Virus record (IMG/VR): IMGVR_UViG_3300020215_000132
Span: 1 to 25,757 of that record
DNA from: a virus
Length of the DNA stretch: 25,757 nucleotides
Reading direction: 5' to 3' (one strand)
Below the pieces are notes generated by a model. That model had not been told where the DNA came from. It made no database searches and saw only the letters and a list, made by a program, of their open reading frames with translations. Shown piece by piece: positions 11,461 to 18,442 of the stretch. Numbering within the stretch: position 1 is the stretch's first letter; the number at the start of each line of letters is the position of its first letter. Made by a program: the position numbers and the translations under genes.

Positions 11461-11633
11461 AGGTTCCGTCGGAGACGCTTACGCGGAATGAGATTTGTGA
11501 GGCGATGAAAATGAGTTGGCCGACATTGGTGAAGCTGATGAAGAAGAAGGGGGTTAAGCCGATCCAGAACGGGCGGGGCGGAAAGATGTGGTTTACGGCG
11601 CGAGATTTGGAGGCTTTGCAGAATGGCCGTTGA
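11415..11633 (+). CDS. Small HTH_17-type DNA-binding protein
   Basis: 72 residues from GTG 11415; the ribosome site is weak (AAGGGA about a dozen bases upstream). The first 15 residues are encoded by the iterons. Residues 23-72 (LTRNEICEAMKMSWPTLVKL, VKPIQNGRGGKMWFTARDLE) form an excisionase/MerR-like winged helix-turn-helix. It may bind the adjacent repeats and regulate itself or mark an origin, an inference from position. The end overlaps the next gene by 11 bases. Confidence 0.7.
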   Translation: MKNRTNPLKTVKNREKVPSETLTRNEICEAMKMSWPTLVKLMKKKGVKPIQNGRGGKMWFTARDLEALQNGR

Positions 11634-12093
11634 TCTGGCTGCTTTGGATGTTTTTGCCGAACGTTTGCGGACAAATTGCGCGTGCGGGGCTTCGACCAAA
11701 TGCGCCATGGTCCGGGATCCGTTGACCGGATGGATGGTTCTCTCCTGCTTCCTGGCTCGCATGGAGGAGGACGTTAAGCGGATTGAGGCCGGTTCCTCGA
11801 CCGACTGGGCCCGTGAAGACAAGCGCACGGAGGATGCGATTCGGGCAATCCAAGAGATCGGGGAGAGGGCGATGATGCGGGCTCCCCTGGAATCGCGCAA
11901 AAAGCCCGTTTCCGTTGCAATGGCGCGGCCCGTGGTGCAGGATCGGAAGTCAATCGCGGCCGGCGAGGATATTGACCGAAGGACGGGGATGGATCGAAGG
12001 GATGGAGAACGAAGAAGCCCCTCCCATGCGGCAATTATAAACGAATCTGTTACTGAGGAAATCCCCTGGTCCGACGACGAGCCAGTTTTCTGA
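11623..12093 (+). CDS. 156-residue phage protein with acidic C-terminal tip
   Basis: GGAGG lies nine bases before the ATG. The N-terminal third has four Cys residues (CACG, C27 and C42) around a compact segment; then comes a helix (ARMEEDVKRIEAG), a polar linker with DRRTGMDRRDGERR, and an end IPWSDDEPVF. The acidic, Phe-terminated tail is reminiscent of single-strand-binding protein tips, but no OB fold can be read. Function unknown. Confidence 0.65.
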   Translation: MAVDLAALDVFAERLRTNCACGASTKCAMVRDPLTGWMVLSCFLARMEEDVKRIEAGSSTDWAREDKRTEDAIRAIQEIGERAMMRAPLESRKKPVSVAMARPVVQDRKSIAAGEDIDRRTGMDRRDGERRSPSHAAIINESVTEEIPWSDDEPVF

Positions 12094-12110
12094 GAAAGAG
12101 GAGGAAGGGA

Positions 12111-12581
12111 ATGAAACTAGTGGTCAATAGGTGTTATGGAGGGTTTTCTCTCTCTCCAAGAGCTGTAAAAAGGTTGGCAGAGCTTGAGGGAAAGAATTGT
12201 TACTTCTTTAAGATGAAAATCGGAGATGAATCATATACTCCAATCACTATCGAAGAAATTGAAGATGGGGGTCGGATTTCGTTCTGGGTTGCTTTTACTC
12301 ATCCAAATCCTTGCGATGTATTGAAGGCCATAAAGAATTGGCATGATATGACCCAGGAGGAGAGGGGTGCCTACAACAAACTTTACCAAGAAATCAACAT
12401 CGACAGTAGACCAGAGGACCGCGCCAACAAAAACCTTGTTCGTGTTGTTGAAGAGCTTGGAAAGAAAGCCAATGGGGCTTTTGCAAACCTGGAGGTGGTC
12501 GAAATTCCGGATGGGGTAGATTGGGAGATTGACGATTATGATGGGATGGAAACGATTCACGAAAAACATAGGTCCTGGTAA
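12111..12581 (+). CDS. Conserved phage protein, unknown function
   Basis: 156 residues with a strong GAGGAGGAAGGG site. The pattern MKLVVNRCYGGFSLSPRAVK at the N-terminus and RANKNLVRVVEELGKKANG then VVEIPDGVDWEIDDYDGMET near the C-terminus is shared by a widespread family in phages and bacterial genomes. It has no established activity that I know. Base composition is more A+T rich than the neighbours. Confidence 0.8.
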   Translation: MKLVVNRCYGGFSLSPRAVKRLAELEGKNCYFFKMKIGDESYTPITIEEIEDGGRISFWVAFTHPNPCDVLKAIKNWHDMTQEERGAYNKLYQEINIDSRPEDRANKNLVRVVEELGKKANGAFANLEVVEIPDGVDWEIDDYDGMETIHEKHRSW

Positions 12582-12608
12582 CCCCGCCCCGGCGGAAGGA
12601 GGAAGGGA

Positions 12609-12848
12609 ATGCGAAAGACAAGTGTAAAGAGGTTTGTTGATAGGGTTGTTGTTGGGGACAAGAAAACGCGACCCATGGTGACGTTGGTTTTTGAAGATGA
12701 AAACGCGGGTATGTTCACTTATCAGGTCCGGCCCTGGAATGGAAGCATCGAGGTTCGGTATGGGGCGGAGTCTCTTTGCATCGAAGATGTCGCTGTTGGG
12801 CCGCTGTTGGCCGCAATCCGGGAAGTGGCAAAGGCCCTCCCCCAATGA
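12609..12848 (+). CDS. 79-residue protein, unknown function
   Basis: GGAGGAAGGG precedes the ATG. The product looks beta-rich (RFVDRVVVGDKK, MVTLVFEDENAGMFTYQVRP, IEVRYGAESL) with a final helix, possibly a small beta-barrel or sandwich fold. The ~27-base spacer before it is C-rich then G-rich (CCCCGCCCCGGCGGAAGGAGG), one of the repeated ribosome-site modules of this operon. The stop overlaps the next ATG. Confidence 0.7.
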   Translation: MRKTSVKRFVDRVVVGDKKTRPMVTLVFEDENAGMFTYQVRPWNGSIEVRYGAESLCIEDVAVGPLLAAIREVAKALPQ

Positions 12849-13048
12849 CCGCGAAAGAGGGGAAGGACGCAGAGGCGATTATTCGGAAAGGAGCCAAATA
12901 CTTTTTTGTGGGTAAATGGCGTTTGGTAATGAAAGAGGCAAAAATTCCGGGAGATATGTTTGATCCAGAGGAAGAAGTGATTGTGGCGATTATTCCGAAA
13001 TCCGCCGCACGCGAGGTCGAGGAGGGGAAAAAGTGTTTAAGTTCCTAG
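12845..13048 (+). CDS. 67-residue protein, unknown function
   Basis: ATG 12845 overlaps the upstream TGA. The sequence is a basic helix followed by a beta-like stretch (AIIRKGAKYFFVGKWRLVMK, VIVAIIPKSAA). No cysteine cluster or membrane segment. Its 3' end overlaps the start of the 13033 gene by 16 bases. Not recognised. Confidence 0.65.
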   Translation: MTAKEGKDAEAIIRKGAKYFFVGKWRLVMKEAKIPGDMFDPEEEVIVAIIPKSAAREVEEGKKCLSS

Positions 13049-13170
13049 CTGTTTTCTTTATTGTCGGAATCATGGCTTTTTCTATTTGGTTTACAGATTG
13101 GAAAGCCAAGAAATTGGCAGAAGCTACAGGAATGGACTATTGGAGCGCATTCTGGGTTGTTGCGAAATAA
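13033..13170 (+). CDS. 45-residue single-span membrane protein
   Basis: GTG 13033 follows GGAGGGG. The N-terminal hydrophobic helix (FKFLAVFFIVGIMAFSIWF) is a membrane anchor; the rest is amphipathic and rich in Trp and Lys. Overlap with the upstream gene and a good ribosome site support translation. Function unknown. Confidence 0.65.
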   Translation: MFKFLAVFFIVGIMAFSIWFTDWKAKKLAEATGMDYWSAFWVVAK

Positions 13171-13197
13171 ACCGCCCGTCGGCGGGGAGGAGGAGAT

Positions 13198-13575
13198 TTG
13201 AAACATTGCATAGATTGCAACCGCAGTTTCGACTGGAAGGATCATGGCTCAACGAAAAAGTTTGATAGCGTCGAGCGTTGTCCCGATTGCCAGAATACGT
13301 ATGAGATTAAACACCCCATGACCCCCGGAGCGCGAGAGAAGGCGGAAGAACGCAGGAGCAAAGAGTTCTGGCTGAATGACGATGGTCGCGTGGTAAAGGC
13401 TCTTGGATGGGAATGCAACAAGGGAGAAGACGGCTATTGGTGGTTCCCTACTCTTGGATATTCGGCTTCTAGAGTTTTCAATGATGAGGAATCGGCCAAA
13501 AAGGAAGCTATCTTGGAATGTGAAACGAATATCCAAAGTTGGATGAAGAAACTAGCGGCCCTCAAGGGCAAGTGA
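13198..13575 (+). CDS. 125-residue protein with N-terminal zinc ribbon
   Basis: A TTG start at 13198, with GGGGAGGAGGAG just upstream, gives a frame whose N-terminus is a four-Cys ribbon: CIDC (C4, C7) and CPDC (about C29, C32). The rest includes a charged helix (REKAEERRSKEFW), a Trp-rich beta stretch (DGYWWFPTLGYSASRVFNDE) and a C-terminal helix. Such ribbons often bind nucleic acid or proteins. The TTG choice rests on the ribosome site and the position of the first CxxC. Confidence 0.7.
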   Translation: MKHCIDCNRSFDWKDHGSTKKFDSVERCPDCQNTYEIKHPMTPGAREKAEERRSKEFWLNDDGRVVKALGWECNKGEDGYWWFPTLGYSASRVFNDEESAKKEAILECETNIQSWMKKLAALKGK

Positions 13576-13589
13576 GAAGGGAGGAAGGC

Positions 13590-13820
13590 TTGAAGGGTTC
13601 GGCAAAATACCGGATGTTCACCGACAATGGGAAGAGGCATCGCATTAGCTACGTCGATGGCAAGCCCGGCTATTGGATTTACTGGACTGACGCCTGCTCT
13701 GGATGCACGGCAGATTACGAGGAAATTGGTGGCGGATGCTTCGAGTGCGGATACACCGGGAAAACTAGGCGATGTTGGTTCGTTGAAATCAAATTACAGC
13801 CTTCCAGGGGGAGAGGATGA
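13590..13820 (+). CDS. 76-residue cysteine-containing protein
   Basis: TTG 13590 is chosen for the GGGAGGAAGG site directly upstream; no ATG precedes the conserved-looking start. The product has an aromatic beta-rich half (YRMFTDNGKRHRISYVDGKP, WIYWTDAC) and a Cys set (CSGC, then CFECGYTG and a last C) consistent with zinc binding. The stop overlaps the next ATG. Function unknown. Confidence 0.6.
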   Translation: MKGSAKYRMFTDNGKRHRISYVDGKPGYWIYWTDACSGCTADYEEIGGGCFECGYTGKTRRCWFVEIKLQPSRGRG

Positions 13821-14128
13821 CGGACAACGAGGATAAGGCTTTGATTTCGGCCATGATGATGGCGGATAGGATTCTCTTGGTCAAGTTAGCGGATCTTGGA
13901 TTTAAGTCTGAATCCATTGAAGGCGGGATTAATGCGATGGCGTCCGCCCTCCAAGCGGCGGAAGAGGAGAAAAAGAGGCTGAGGGATGCGCTGAAGAAGA
14001 TCGAAACTGAAAGCGCAAAATATATGTATGACACCGGAGGTTTTGCCCGTGGGGGATTGCAAATTGTTAATAGGGTTGCCAGGCAAGCCCTCGCCACCCC
14101 GTCCGGGAAGGGGGAAGGCAATGGATGA
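13817..14128 (+). CDS. 103-residue protein with central coiled coil
   Basis: The ATG overlaps the upstream stop, with GGGGGAGAGG before it. An N-terminal helix (ALISAMMMADRILLVKLADL) precedes a coiled coil (LQAAEEEKKRLRDALKKIET) and a Gly-rich end. The final residues ATPSGKGEGNG are encoded by a C-rich/G-rich ribosome-site module repeated through the operon. No family recognised. Confidence 0.65.
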   Translation: MTDNEDKALISAMMMADRILLVKLADLGFKSESIEGGINAMASALQAAEEEKKRLRDALKKIETESAKYMYDTGGFARGGLQIVNRVARQALATPSGKGEGNG

Positions 14129-14318
14129 GGCTATGACTGACGGAACTGCGAGAGAAAAAGACTTGCGTCAACGGCAGGAATTGCGGCGGATGGCCCGTAA
14201 TTCTGGCGACGGACTGATATATGAGGCTTTGGCGGTGCGAAATGACCTCCCTCTTTATCTGCGGGAAGATTTGGATGAGGAGACACCATATTGCCCCAAG
14301 GGAGACTCCAATGGATAA
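14121..14318 (+). CDS. 65-residue protein, unknown function
   Basis: ATG 14121 overlaps the end of the previous gene and follows GGGGGAAGG. The product is charged and helical (REKDLRQRQELRRMARNSGD) with an acidic C-terminal third (LREDLDEETP). An overlap of eight bases with the next gene supports co-translation. Not recognised. Confidence 0.6.
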   Translation: MDEAMTDGTAREKDLRQRQELRRMARNSGDGLIYEALAVRNDLPLYLREDLDEETPYCPKGDSNG

Positions 14319-14634
14319 GGCGGCAAAGGTTGTAGATAGGCCAAAGTCTGGCCACTTTTGGGTTGATGTGAAAATTGGGGATGTCGTTTTATGGGAATGC
14401 GTGGGGAGAGAACGGGCCGAAGAAAAGGTTCGTGAGATTAACGCCGCCCTCTCCGCGAGGGAAGAGGAAAGGGAGAGGGAAGTCCGGAGGTTGAGGGAGG
14501 CGGGTAAGAAGCTCATCTCACAACTTGAAGCCTTCAAGGCTGGGACAGGCGATGAAATCAACTGGAACGAGGCATACGAAATCTTTTTTGGAAGACAGTT
14601 GCCCTCCACTCCGGGGAAGGGGGCGGAAGGGTGA
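14311..14634 (+). CDS. 107-residue protein with beta N-terminus and coiled coil
   Basis: AAGGGAG sits before ATG 14311. Residues 1-40 look beta-rich (HFWVDVKIGDVVLWECVGRE). Residues 40-75 are a Glu/Arg coiled coil, followed by a short helix with NWNEAYEIFF. The tail STPGKGAEG again comes from the repeated ribosome-site module. The stop overlaps the next GTG. Function unknown. Confidence 0.65.
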   Translation: MDKAAKVVDRPKSGHFWVDVKIGDVVLWECVGRERAEEKVREINAALSAREEEREREVRRLREAGKKLISQLEAFKAGTGDEINWNEAYEIFFGRQLPSTPGKGAEG

Positions 14635-14774
14635 AGCGAATAATCCACATTGGCCGGAAAGTCCCGAAAGGTTTTGAAGAGATTACCGGAGGAATTCATC
14701 TTGGGCGCGGTATATGGATGTTTAATATCAGGCCGAAACAAGAGCTTTCCGCCCGCCCGAAAAGGAGGAGGTGA
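14631..14774 (+). CDS. 47-residue basic protein
   Basis: GTG 14631 overlaps the upstream TGA; GGGGGCGGAAGGG precedes it. The product (MKRIIHIGRKVPKGFEEITG, then IHLGRGIWMFNIRP) is small and very basic, ending in PKRRR, which is encoded by the AGGAGGAGG serving as ribosome site for the next gene. Possibly nucleic-acid binding by charge alone; not recognised. Confidence 0.55.
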   Translation: MKRIIHIGRKVPKGFEEITGGIHLGRGIWMFNIRPKQELSARPKRRR

Positions 14775-14775
14775 A

Positions 14776-15303
14776 GTGAAAGAAATTATGTTTGATGGTT
14801 TGGTTCTAAACGAGGCTCAAGTAATAAACATGATCCGAAACGGGATCAAGTTTGAATCCGAGTGTAACTCCCTCCGCTCCTCCCTGGCCGAGAAGGACGC
14901 GAGGATTGCGGAACTAGACGCCCAGATGAGGGCATGGGCAATCGAGCGGGAATCAACGAATCGCCGGTATGAGAAAGAAAAATCCCGCGCCGAGGCGGCG
15001 GAGAAGGAGAGGGATGAACTGCGAAGCGAATTCGACCAGACGTTACAGTCTGCCGGGGAAATGGCGCGGGAACTTTCGGCGGTGAAGGGGGCGCTGGTGA
15101 AGATCGCAGCCCGCGAGTGTTCGCGCCTTGTGCTGAATAAAGGGAAGAAGTGCCGAGAGAATGAAGAAGCGTGGAAGGCGTTTTCGTCTGATCCATGCGG
15201 ATCGTGTCTTGCCCGTGAAGCCCTTGGCGAATCCCCCGCCGCGCCGGGAGAGGTCCGGGACGACATCGAGGACATGCCGTTGAATCCGAAGGGGGACCAA
15301 TGA
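14776..15303 (+). CDS. 175-residue coiled-coil protein
   Basis: GTG 14776 has AAAGGAGGAGG upstream. A short N-terminal domain (FDGLVLNEAQVINMIRNGIK) leads to a coiled coil of about 90 residues (SLAEKDARIAELDAQMRAWA ... KERDELRSEFDQTLQSAGEM), then a Cys-containing segment (REC, KKC, DPCGSCLARE) and an acidic end. It may be a structural or scaffolding helper. The stop overlaps the YopX gene. Confidence 0.65.
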   Translation: MKEIMFDGLVLNEAQVINMIRNGIKFESECNSLRSSLAEKDARIAELDAQMRAWAIERESTNRRYEKEKSRAEAAEKERDELRSEFDQTLQSAGEMARELSAVKGALVKIAARECSRLVLNKGKKCRENEEAWKAFSSDPCGSCLAREALGESPAAPGEVRDDIEDMPLNPKGDQ

Positions 15304-15695
15304 GGCCGATCAAGTTCAAGGCATGGGATGAAAAAGCGCGGAAGCTACGTGATGTAAGAGCCATTGATTTTACTCCACAAGCAGGGGAGGACGCCGGCAA
15401 GGTTTGGGTATATTTCAGCGACGCCCCAAGCATCCTTATTGACCCGAAAAATTTAATCCAATTCATCGGCCGTTTGGACAAGAACGGGCGGGAGATTTAC
15501 AAGGGGGATTTGATCCGCTGGCCCGAAGGGGCAGAGGGCGTCTGGTCAGATCAGGCTGGGAAAGTTGAAGAAGTTCGCTATCCGTTTGTCTGTGGAAATG
15601 CCCATTTATGTGAAGTCATCGGCAACATCCATGAAACCCCGGAGCTTTTGTCCGCCCCCGCTTCCGGTCCCGCGAAGGGGGAGGGCCAGCCGTGA
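15300..15695 (+). CDS. YopX family protein
   Basis: 131 residues overlapping the upstream gene by four bases. The family signature is clear: MRPIKFKAWDEKARKL at the N-terminus, LIQFIGRLDKNGREIYKGDL in the middle, and EVIGNIHETPELL near the C-terminus. YopX proteins are common in Bacillus and other phages and form small beta-rich multimers; no biochemical function is established. The tail SAPASGPAKGEG lies on the repeated C-rich/G-rich module that precedes the next gene. Confidence 0.9.
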   Translation: MRPIKFKAWDEKARKLRDVRAIDFTPQAGEDAGKVWVYFSDAPSILIDPKNLIQFIGRLDKNGREIYKGDLIRWPEGAEGVWSDQAGKVEEVRYPFVCGNAHLCEVIGNIHETPELLSAPASGPAKGEGQP

Positions 15696-15910
15696 AGATC
15701 ACCGACAAGATGCGGTTGGAATTTCTTTTAAAGGGTCATGGCCGACGTGTTCAGGGTGGCGCGGGGTGGTTTTATGTCGCCACGAATGAAAAGATGGGTG
15801 TAATCCCATATCCGACGGGACTCCATCGGACAAAACGTCAAGCCATTGACGCCGCCATACGTGCAACAAGGAAGCCCGCCCCCGCTTCCGGCGGGAAGGA
15901 GGCCAAATAA
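15692..15910 (+). CDS. 72-residue protein, unknown function
   Basis: GTG 15692 overlaps the upstream TGA, and GGGGGAGGG lies before it. The core (LKGHGRRVQGGAGWFYVATN then HRTKRQAIDAAIRATRK) suggests a small alpha/beta domain ending in a basic helix. The C-terminus KPAPASGGKEAK is encoded by the ribosome-site module. The TAA stop shares its last base with the next ATG. Confidence 0.65.
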   Translation: MKITDKMRLEFLLKGHGRRVQGGAGWFYVATNEKMGVIPYPTGLHRTKRQAIDAAIRATRKPAPASGGKEAK

Positions 15911-16059
15911 TGCGCCTCATCGCGCGTTGGTTCATTAATCGTTATCAGCGGTGTAAATGCCGCGACGCCTACGGCTACGGAAAGCATGTCGTCTGCGGAA
16001 AATATCTCTATCCATGGATGAAGCCCTCCTCCGGGAAGGGCGAGGAGGAAAAGCTGTGA
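15910..16059 (+). CDS. 49-residue basic cysteine-containing protein
   Basis: The ATG at 15910 overlaps the previous TAA by one base and follows AAGGAGG. The sequence begins RLIARWFINRYQRCKCRDAY and contains three Cys (CKC and VVC). The end KPSSGKGEEE is the translated ribosome-site module. Overlaps on both sides and a strong ribosome site support it. Function unknown. Confidence 0.6.
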   Translation: MRLIARWFINRYQRCKCRDAYGYGKHVVCGKYLYPWMKPSSGKGEEEKL

Positions 16060-16298
16060 TTACAATCGAACACGCCAAAGTTTATAGAAGCGGAAGGCGG
16101 CGATACTTTACGAAGATTTCAGCTTGTCGGGCCGAGGCCTGGGCGCTTATCGCGGAGAAATATCCTTGCGAATGCGAAGCGGCTATCCCGTCGGAAAATT
16201 ATCCGGGGCTGGCTTGTTGGAGTCACAGCGATCCGAAGGCACGGAAATTGGCGGAACGTTTGACCAGGATTTTGATGAGGAAATGGAGGCTCCAATGA
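16056..16298 (+). CDS. 80-residue small alpha/beta protein
   Basis: GTG 16056 overlaps the upstream stop, with GAGGAGG before it. That site can be locked in a perfect 7-bp stem with CCTCCTC (16025-16031). The product (MITIEHAKVYRSGRRRYFTK, ACRAEAWALIAEKYPCECEA) shows a beta hairpin, then helices with four Cys. The stop overlaps the next ATG. Not recognised. Confidence 0.65.
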   Translation: MITIEHAKVYRSGRRRYFTKISACRAEAWALIAEKYPCECEAAIPSENYPGLACWSHSDPKARKLAERLTRILMRKWRLQ

Positions 16299-16663
16299 CT
16301 GACAGCGCGAGGGGGGAAGGACCGGCGAAAGTCGAAACAAGGCCGAACAGTTACGGATCAACTTATTCAAATGTTATTTCATCTGAAATTCTGACTGTCT
16401 GTGGTGTCCTCGTTGCGGTAGATAAAATGTATATCCACGAGAAAGCCAAAGAGATAAACGAAAGAATATCCCGCCACTTCATTTCCAGGGAGACAGCCGA
16501 GGAGATGGCGAGGGCGTTGGAGGAGCTTGTGGACCATCATTGCGGAGGTGTTTGTGCTGAAAATGAGGAGGCCAGGGGATACCGGAAGCACTCGTCGGTG
16601 ATGGAGCAAGTTTCCGCCGCCCTCTCCCTCTACCGCAAGGAGGCGGGGACCAATGGGGCATGA
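16295..16663 (+). CDS. 122-residue helical protein
   Basis: ATG 16295 overlaps the previous stop. The N-terminal 30 residues are polar and probably disordered; the remainder is helical (EKAKEINERISRHFISRETA, EEMARALEELVDHHCGGVCA) with a His/Cys cluster HHCGGVC. It ends the gene block before the internal promoter at 16722. Function unknown. Confidence 0.6.
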   Translation: MTDSARGEGPAKVETRPNSYGSTYSNVISSEILTVCGVLVAVDKMYIHEKAKEINERISRHFISRETAEEMARALEELVDHHCGGVCAENEEARGYRKHSSVMEQVSAALSLYRKEAGTNGA

Positions 16664-16721
16664 GGTTTGGAATGATGTTTTCTGGTGAATGGCTGTTATA
16701 GAAAATTTACAAAGAAAGGTC

Positions 16722-16774
16722 TTGACATATACGCTATTGTGCGGTATACTGTGGGTGTAAGAAAAGTTACCCAC
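16722..16774 (+). promoter_or_regulatory. Strong internal promoter with inverted-repeat operator
   Basis: TTGACA (16722-16727), a 17-bp spacer and TATACT (16745-16750) are near-consensus sigma70 elements, the best in the window. GTGGGT (16751-16756) and ACCCAC (16769-16774) form an inverted repeat across the expected transcription start, placed for repression by a small dimeric regulator. Confidence 0.88.
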
Positions 16775-16786
16775 AGGAGAGAGATA

Positions 16787-16993
16787 ATGCAAATCGTGAA
16801 TGTGAAAAACCTGAACCACAGCGAAGCAACGAAAGAACAATTATTGGACATGGCCAAGGCTAGCGGGGCCGAAATTGAATTTACACCAAGCCGTCGCGGG
16901 AACTTTGAGATTATGAAAGTTAATGGACAGGCTGTTGCGTATTGCTTTGAAAAAGAAGCCGACGCTTTCAGCTTTTTCGCGGAGAGGTTTTAA
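16787..16993 (+). CDS. 68-residue protein, first gene of the RHH operon
   Basis: AGGAGAGAG lies five bases before ATG 16787. The product (MQIVNVKNLNHSEATKEQLL, GAEIEFTPSRRGNFEIMKVN, then YCFEKEADAFSFFAERF) looks like a small alpha/beta domain. It is the first gene after the strong promoter at 16722, and the next gene is a ribbon-helix-helix protein starting in its stop codon. This two-gene pattern recalls toxin-antitoxin or self-regulated modules, but no toxin family is recognised. Confidence 0.75.
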   Translation: MQIVNVKNLNHSEATKEQLLDMAKASGAEIEFTPSRRGNFEIMKVNGQAVAYCFEKEADAFSFFAERF

Positions 16994-17151
16994 TGGCCAC
17001 CAAGAACGACAAGGCAACACTTTACATTGACATGGATGAAGCGCGGGAAGCCGAAAAGAAGGCCAAGAAAGAAATTGATCCAAGTATGAGTCTTTCAATG
17101 TTGGTTCGGCAATTGATCCGTAAATATCTCAAAGGCGAAATCAAGCTCTAA
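16993..17151 (+). CDS. Ribbon-helix-helix DNA-binding protein
   Basis: 52 residues; ATG 16993 shares a base with the previous TAA. After a short basic arm comes a beta strand (KATLYIDMD) and two helices (EAREAEKKAKKE and SLSMLVRQLIRKYLKG), the CopG/Arc-type fold that binds operators as a dimer of dimers. The likely target is the GTGGGT/ACCCAC repeat at its own promoter, giving autoregulation. That link is inferred. Confidence 0.75.
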   Translation: MATKNDKATLYIDMDEAREAEKKAKKEIDPSMSLSMLVRQLIRKYLKGEIKL

Positions 17152-17169
17152 GCCCCGGAAGGAGAAAGC

Positions 17170-17400
17170 ATGATAATAGGCGCACATTACGAAGTGGCTT
17201 TCACGCCGTTGTATGGGCCACAAAATGACACAAACCGGGAATATGAGGATTTCCGGAAGTTTGAAACAGCCGTAAAGCGGGCGGCCGAATTGGTCAAACA
17301 GGGATGCAATGGGGTTCTTGTGGACCGCTTCAATTCAAACGATGACTTGATTGCGTCTTATAGCGTTGATGCGGACGGGAACTACAAGCAAGTAGTCTAA
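17170..17400 (+). CDS. 76-residue protein, unknown function
   Basis: GGAAGGAG precedes ATG 17170. The protein starts MIIGAHYEVAFTPLYGPQND, has a helix (FRKFETAVKRAAELVKQG) and ends with beta strands (GVLVDRFNSNDDLIASYSVD). The alpha/beta layout is compact, without Cys clusters or membrane segment. It may still be transcribed from the 16722 promoter. Not recognised. Confidence 0.7.
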   Translation: MIIGAHYEVAFTPLYGPQNDTNREYEDFRKFETAVKRAAELVKQGCNGVLVDRFNSNDDLIASYSVDADGNYKQVV

Positions 17401-17437
17401 TCCACCCCCAAGGCCGGATAAAGGAGAGGAAGGCCCC

Positions 17438-17671
17438 ATGACCGAAAAGTGCGGTTGTAAGATAGTGAACGTTGATCTCCATTATGGTTTAAACGTGGAT
17501 CATCCTCTAAAGATCGAATATTGCCCTTTGCATGAATCCGCCGAGGGGATGAGGGATTTTATTAAAGATTCTATAGGGACACTCTCTTACTTAGAGAAAA
17601 GATCATCTATGCGTATTGACCCGCCATTGTTGGATCGTGGCCGGGAAATTCTCAAACGCTCAGGGGGATGA
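17438..17671 (+). CDS. 77-residue protein with Cys/His motif
   Basis: AAAGGAGAGGAAGG precedes ATG 17438. CGCKI near the start and YCPLHESAEGM in the middle give a C-x-C ... C-x-x-H pattern, as in small phage proteins that open with Cys-rich strands and end in a helix. Possibly zinc binding. Function unknown. Confidence 0.65.
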   Translation: MTEKCGCKIVNVDLHYGLNVDHPLKIEYCPLHESAEGMRDFIKDSIGTLSYLEKRSSMRIDPPLLDRGREILKRSGG

Positions 17672-17672
17672 C

Positions 17673-17954
17673 ATGCTAGCGGATTTATTAGGCTGGAACA
17701 AGAAAATAGACGAAGAGATCAAACACGTCATAGGAAGGCGATTGGAGAAAAAGATGAATCCTGAAACAAAGATTTATTTTGAATTCCCTGAATGTCCCCA
17801 TCAGTTCGGGGGATGGTGTCGGGAGTGTTTGAGGGAAATTGTCGGGAAAGAAGTAGACGCCGCCTACGAGAACGCCGCCAAAGTGGCGGAAATCGAATGT
17901 AAAGGATATGCGGAATGCGCGGAGGCAATCCGCCGCCTAAAGTCCAAGGGGTAA
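17673..17954 (+). CDS. 93-residue protein with Cys motifs
   Basis: ATG 17673 begins one base after the previous stop, with GGGGG upstream in that gene's end. An N-terminal helix (IDEEIKHVIGRRLEKKMNPE) is followed by FEFPECPHQFGGWCRECLRE, in which C-P-H and C-x-x-C could bind metal, then a C-terminal helix containing two more Cys. Not recognised. Confidence 0.65.
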   Translation: MLADLLGWNKKIDEEIKHVIGRRLEKKMNPETKIYFEFPECPHQFGGWCRECLREIVGKEVDAAYENAAKVAEIECKGYAECAEAIRRLKSKG

Positions 17955-18026
17955 TATGTATGCAAATCCCGAAAATTTATACACGTTTTTGGGATATGTA
18001 TAAAAATTTGCCAGGAGGTGGAAAAC

Positions 18027-18188
18027 GTGAAGCACTACACAAAAGAAAATCGCGGGGATACAGCTTGTGGCCGATCAAGTTTTGAGACTGCGTTTACCAC
18101 AAACAAGAAGGATCTTGTGACCTGTCGGGTTTGTTTGCGGTCCAGTGTAATGAATCCCACCCGCACCCGGAGAAGGGGGAGAGAGTGA
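18027..18188 (+). CDS. 53-residue basic Cys-containing protein
   Basis: GTG 18027 follows a near-perfect AGGAGGTG. The sequence (MKHYTKENRGDTACGRSSFE ... DLVTCRVCLRSS) has C14 and CRVC, a plausible three- or four-ligand metal site with a nearby His, then a strongly basic end (RTRRRGRE) that overlaps the next gene's ribosome site. An imperfect AT-rich inverted repeat (17970-18010) lies upstream. Function unknown. Confidence 0.6.
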   Translation: MKHYTKENRGDTACGRSSFETAFTTNKKDLVTCRVCLRSSVMNPTRTRRRGRE

Positions 18189-18433
18189 AAATCAGAGATA
18201 AGCACGCAACGATTAACGGAGACAAAACGATCTATGAGATGCCGAGCGGAGGAATAGAAGTTATTGGAGATGATGGCAAGACGCTTTTTATCGTCTCTGA
18301 GTCTGATGGTCGGTTAGAGGTCGCGGTATCTTCTGTCATGAAGCACAAGGGGAAACTGTTTGATGATCGGATAACTGTTGAGCCGAAATCAGCTAACAGG
18401 ATTTATTGTGTCCGGCCCTTGTATAAAGAATAG
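18185..18433 (+). CDS. 82-residue beta-rich protein
   Basis: GTG 18185 overlaps the upstream TGA and has GAAGGGGGAGAG before it. Alternating polar and hydrophobic residues (KHATINGDKTIYEMPSGGIE, GKTLFIVSESDGRLEVAVSS, ITVEPKSANRIYCVRP) suggest a small all-beta fold. No catalytic motif. Not recognised. Confidence 0.65.
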   Translation: MKIRDKHATINGDKTIYEMPSGGIEVIGDDGKTLFIVSESDGRLEVAVSSVMKHKGKLFDDRITVEPKSANRIYCVRPLYKE

Positions 18434-18442
18434 AGGCCGTCC

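Noticed and set aside
12094-12581. Recent horizontal insertion of the AT-richer 12111 gene
   Set aside because: The composition shift is mild, the gene has a ribosome site like its neighbours, and no flanking repeats are seen.
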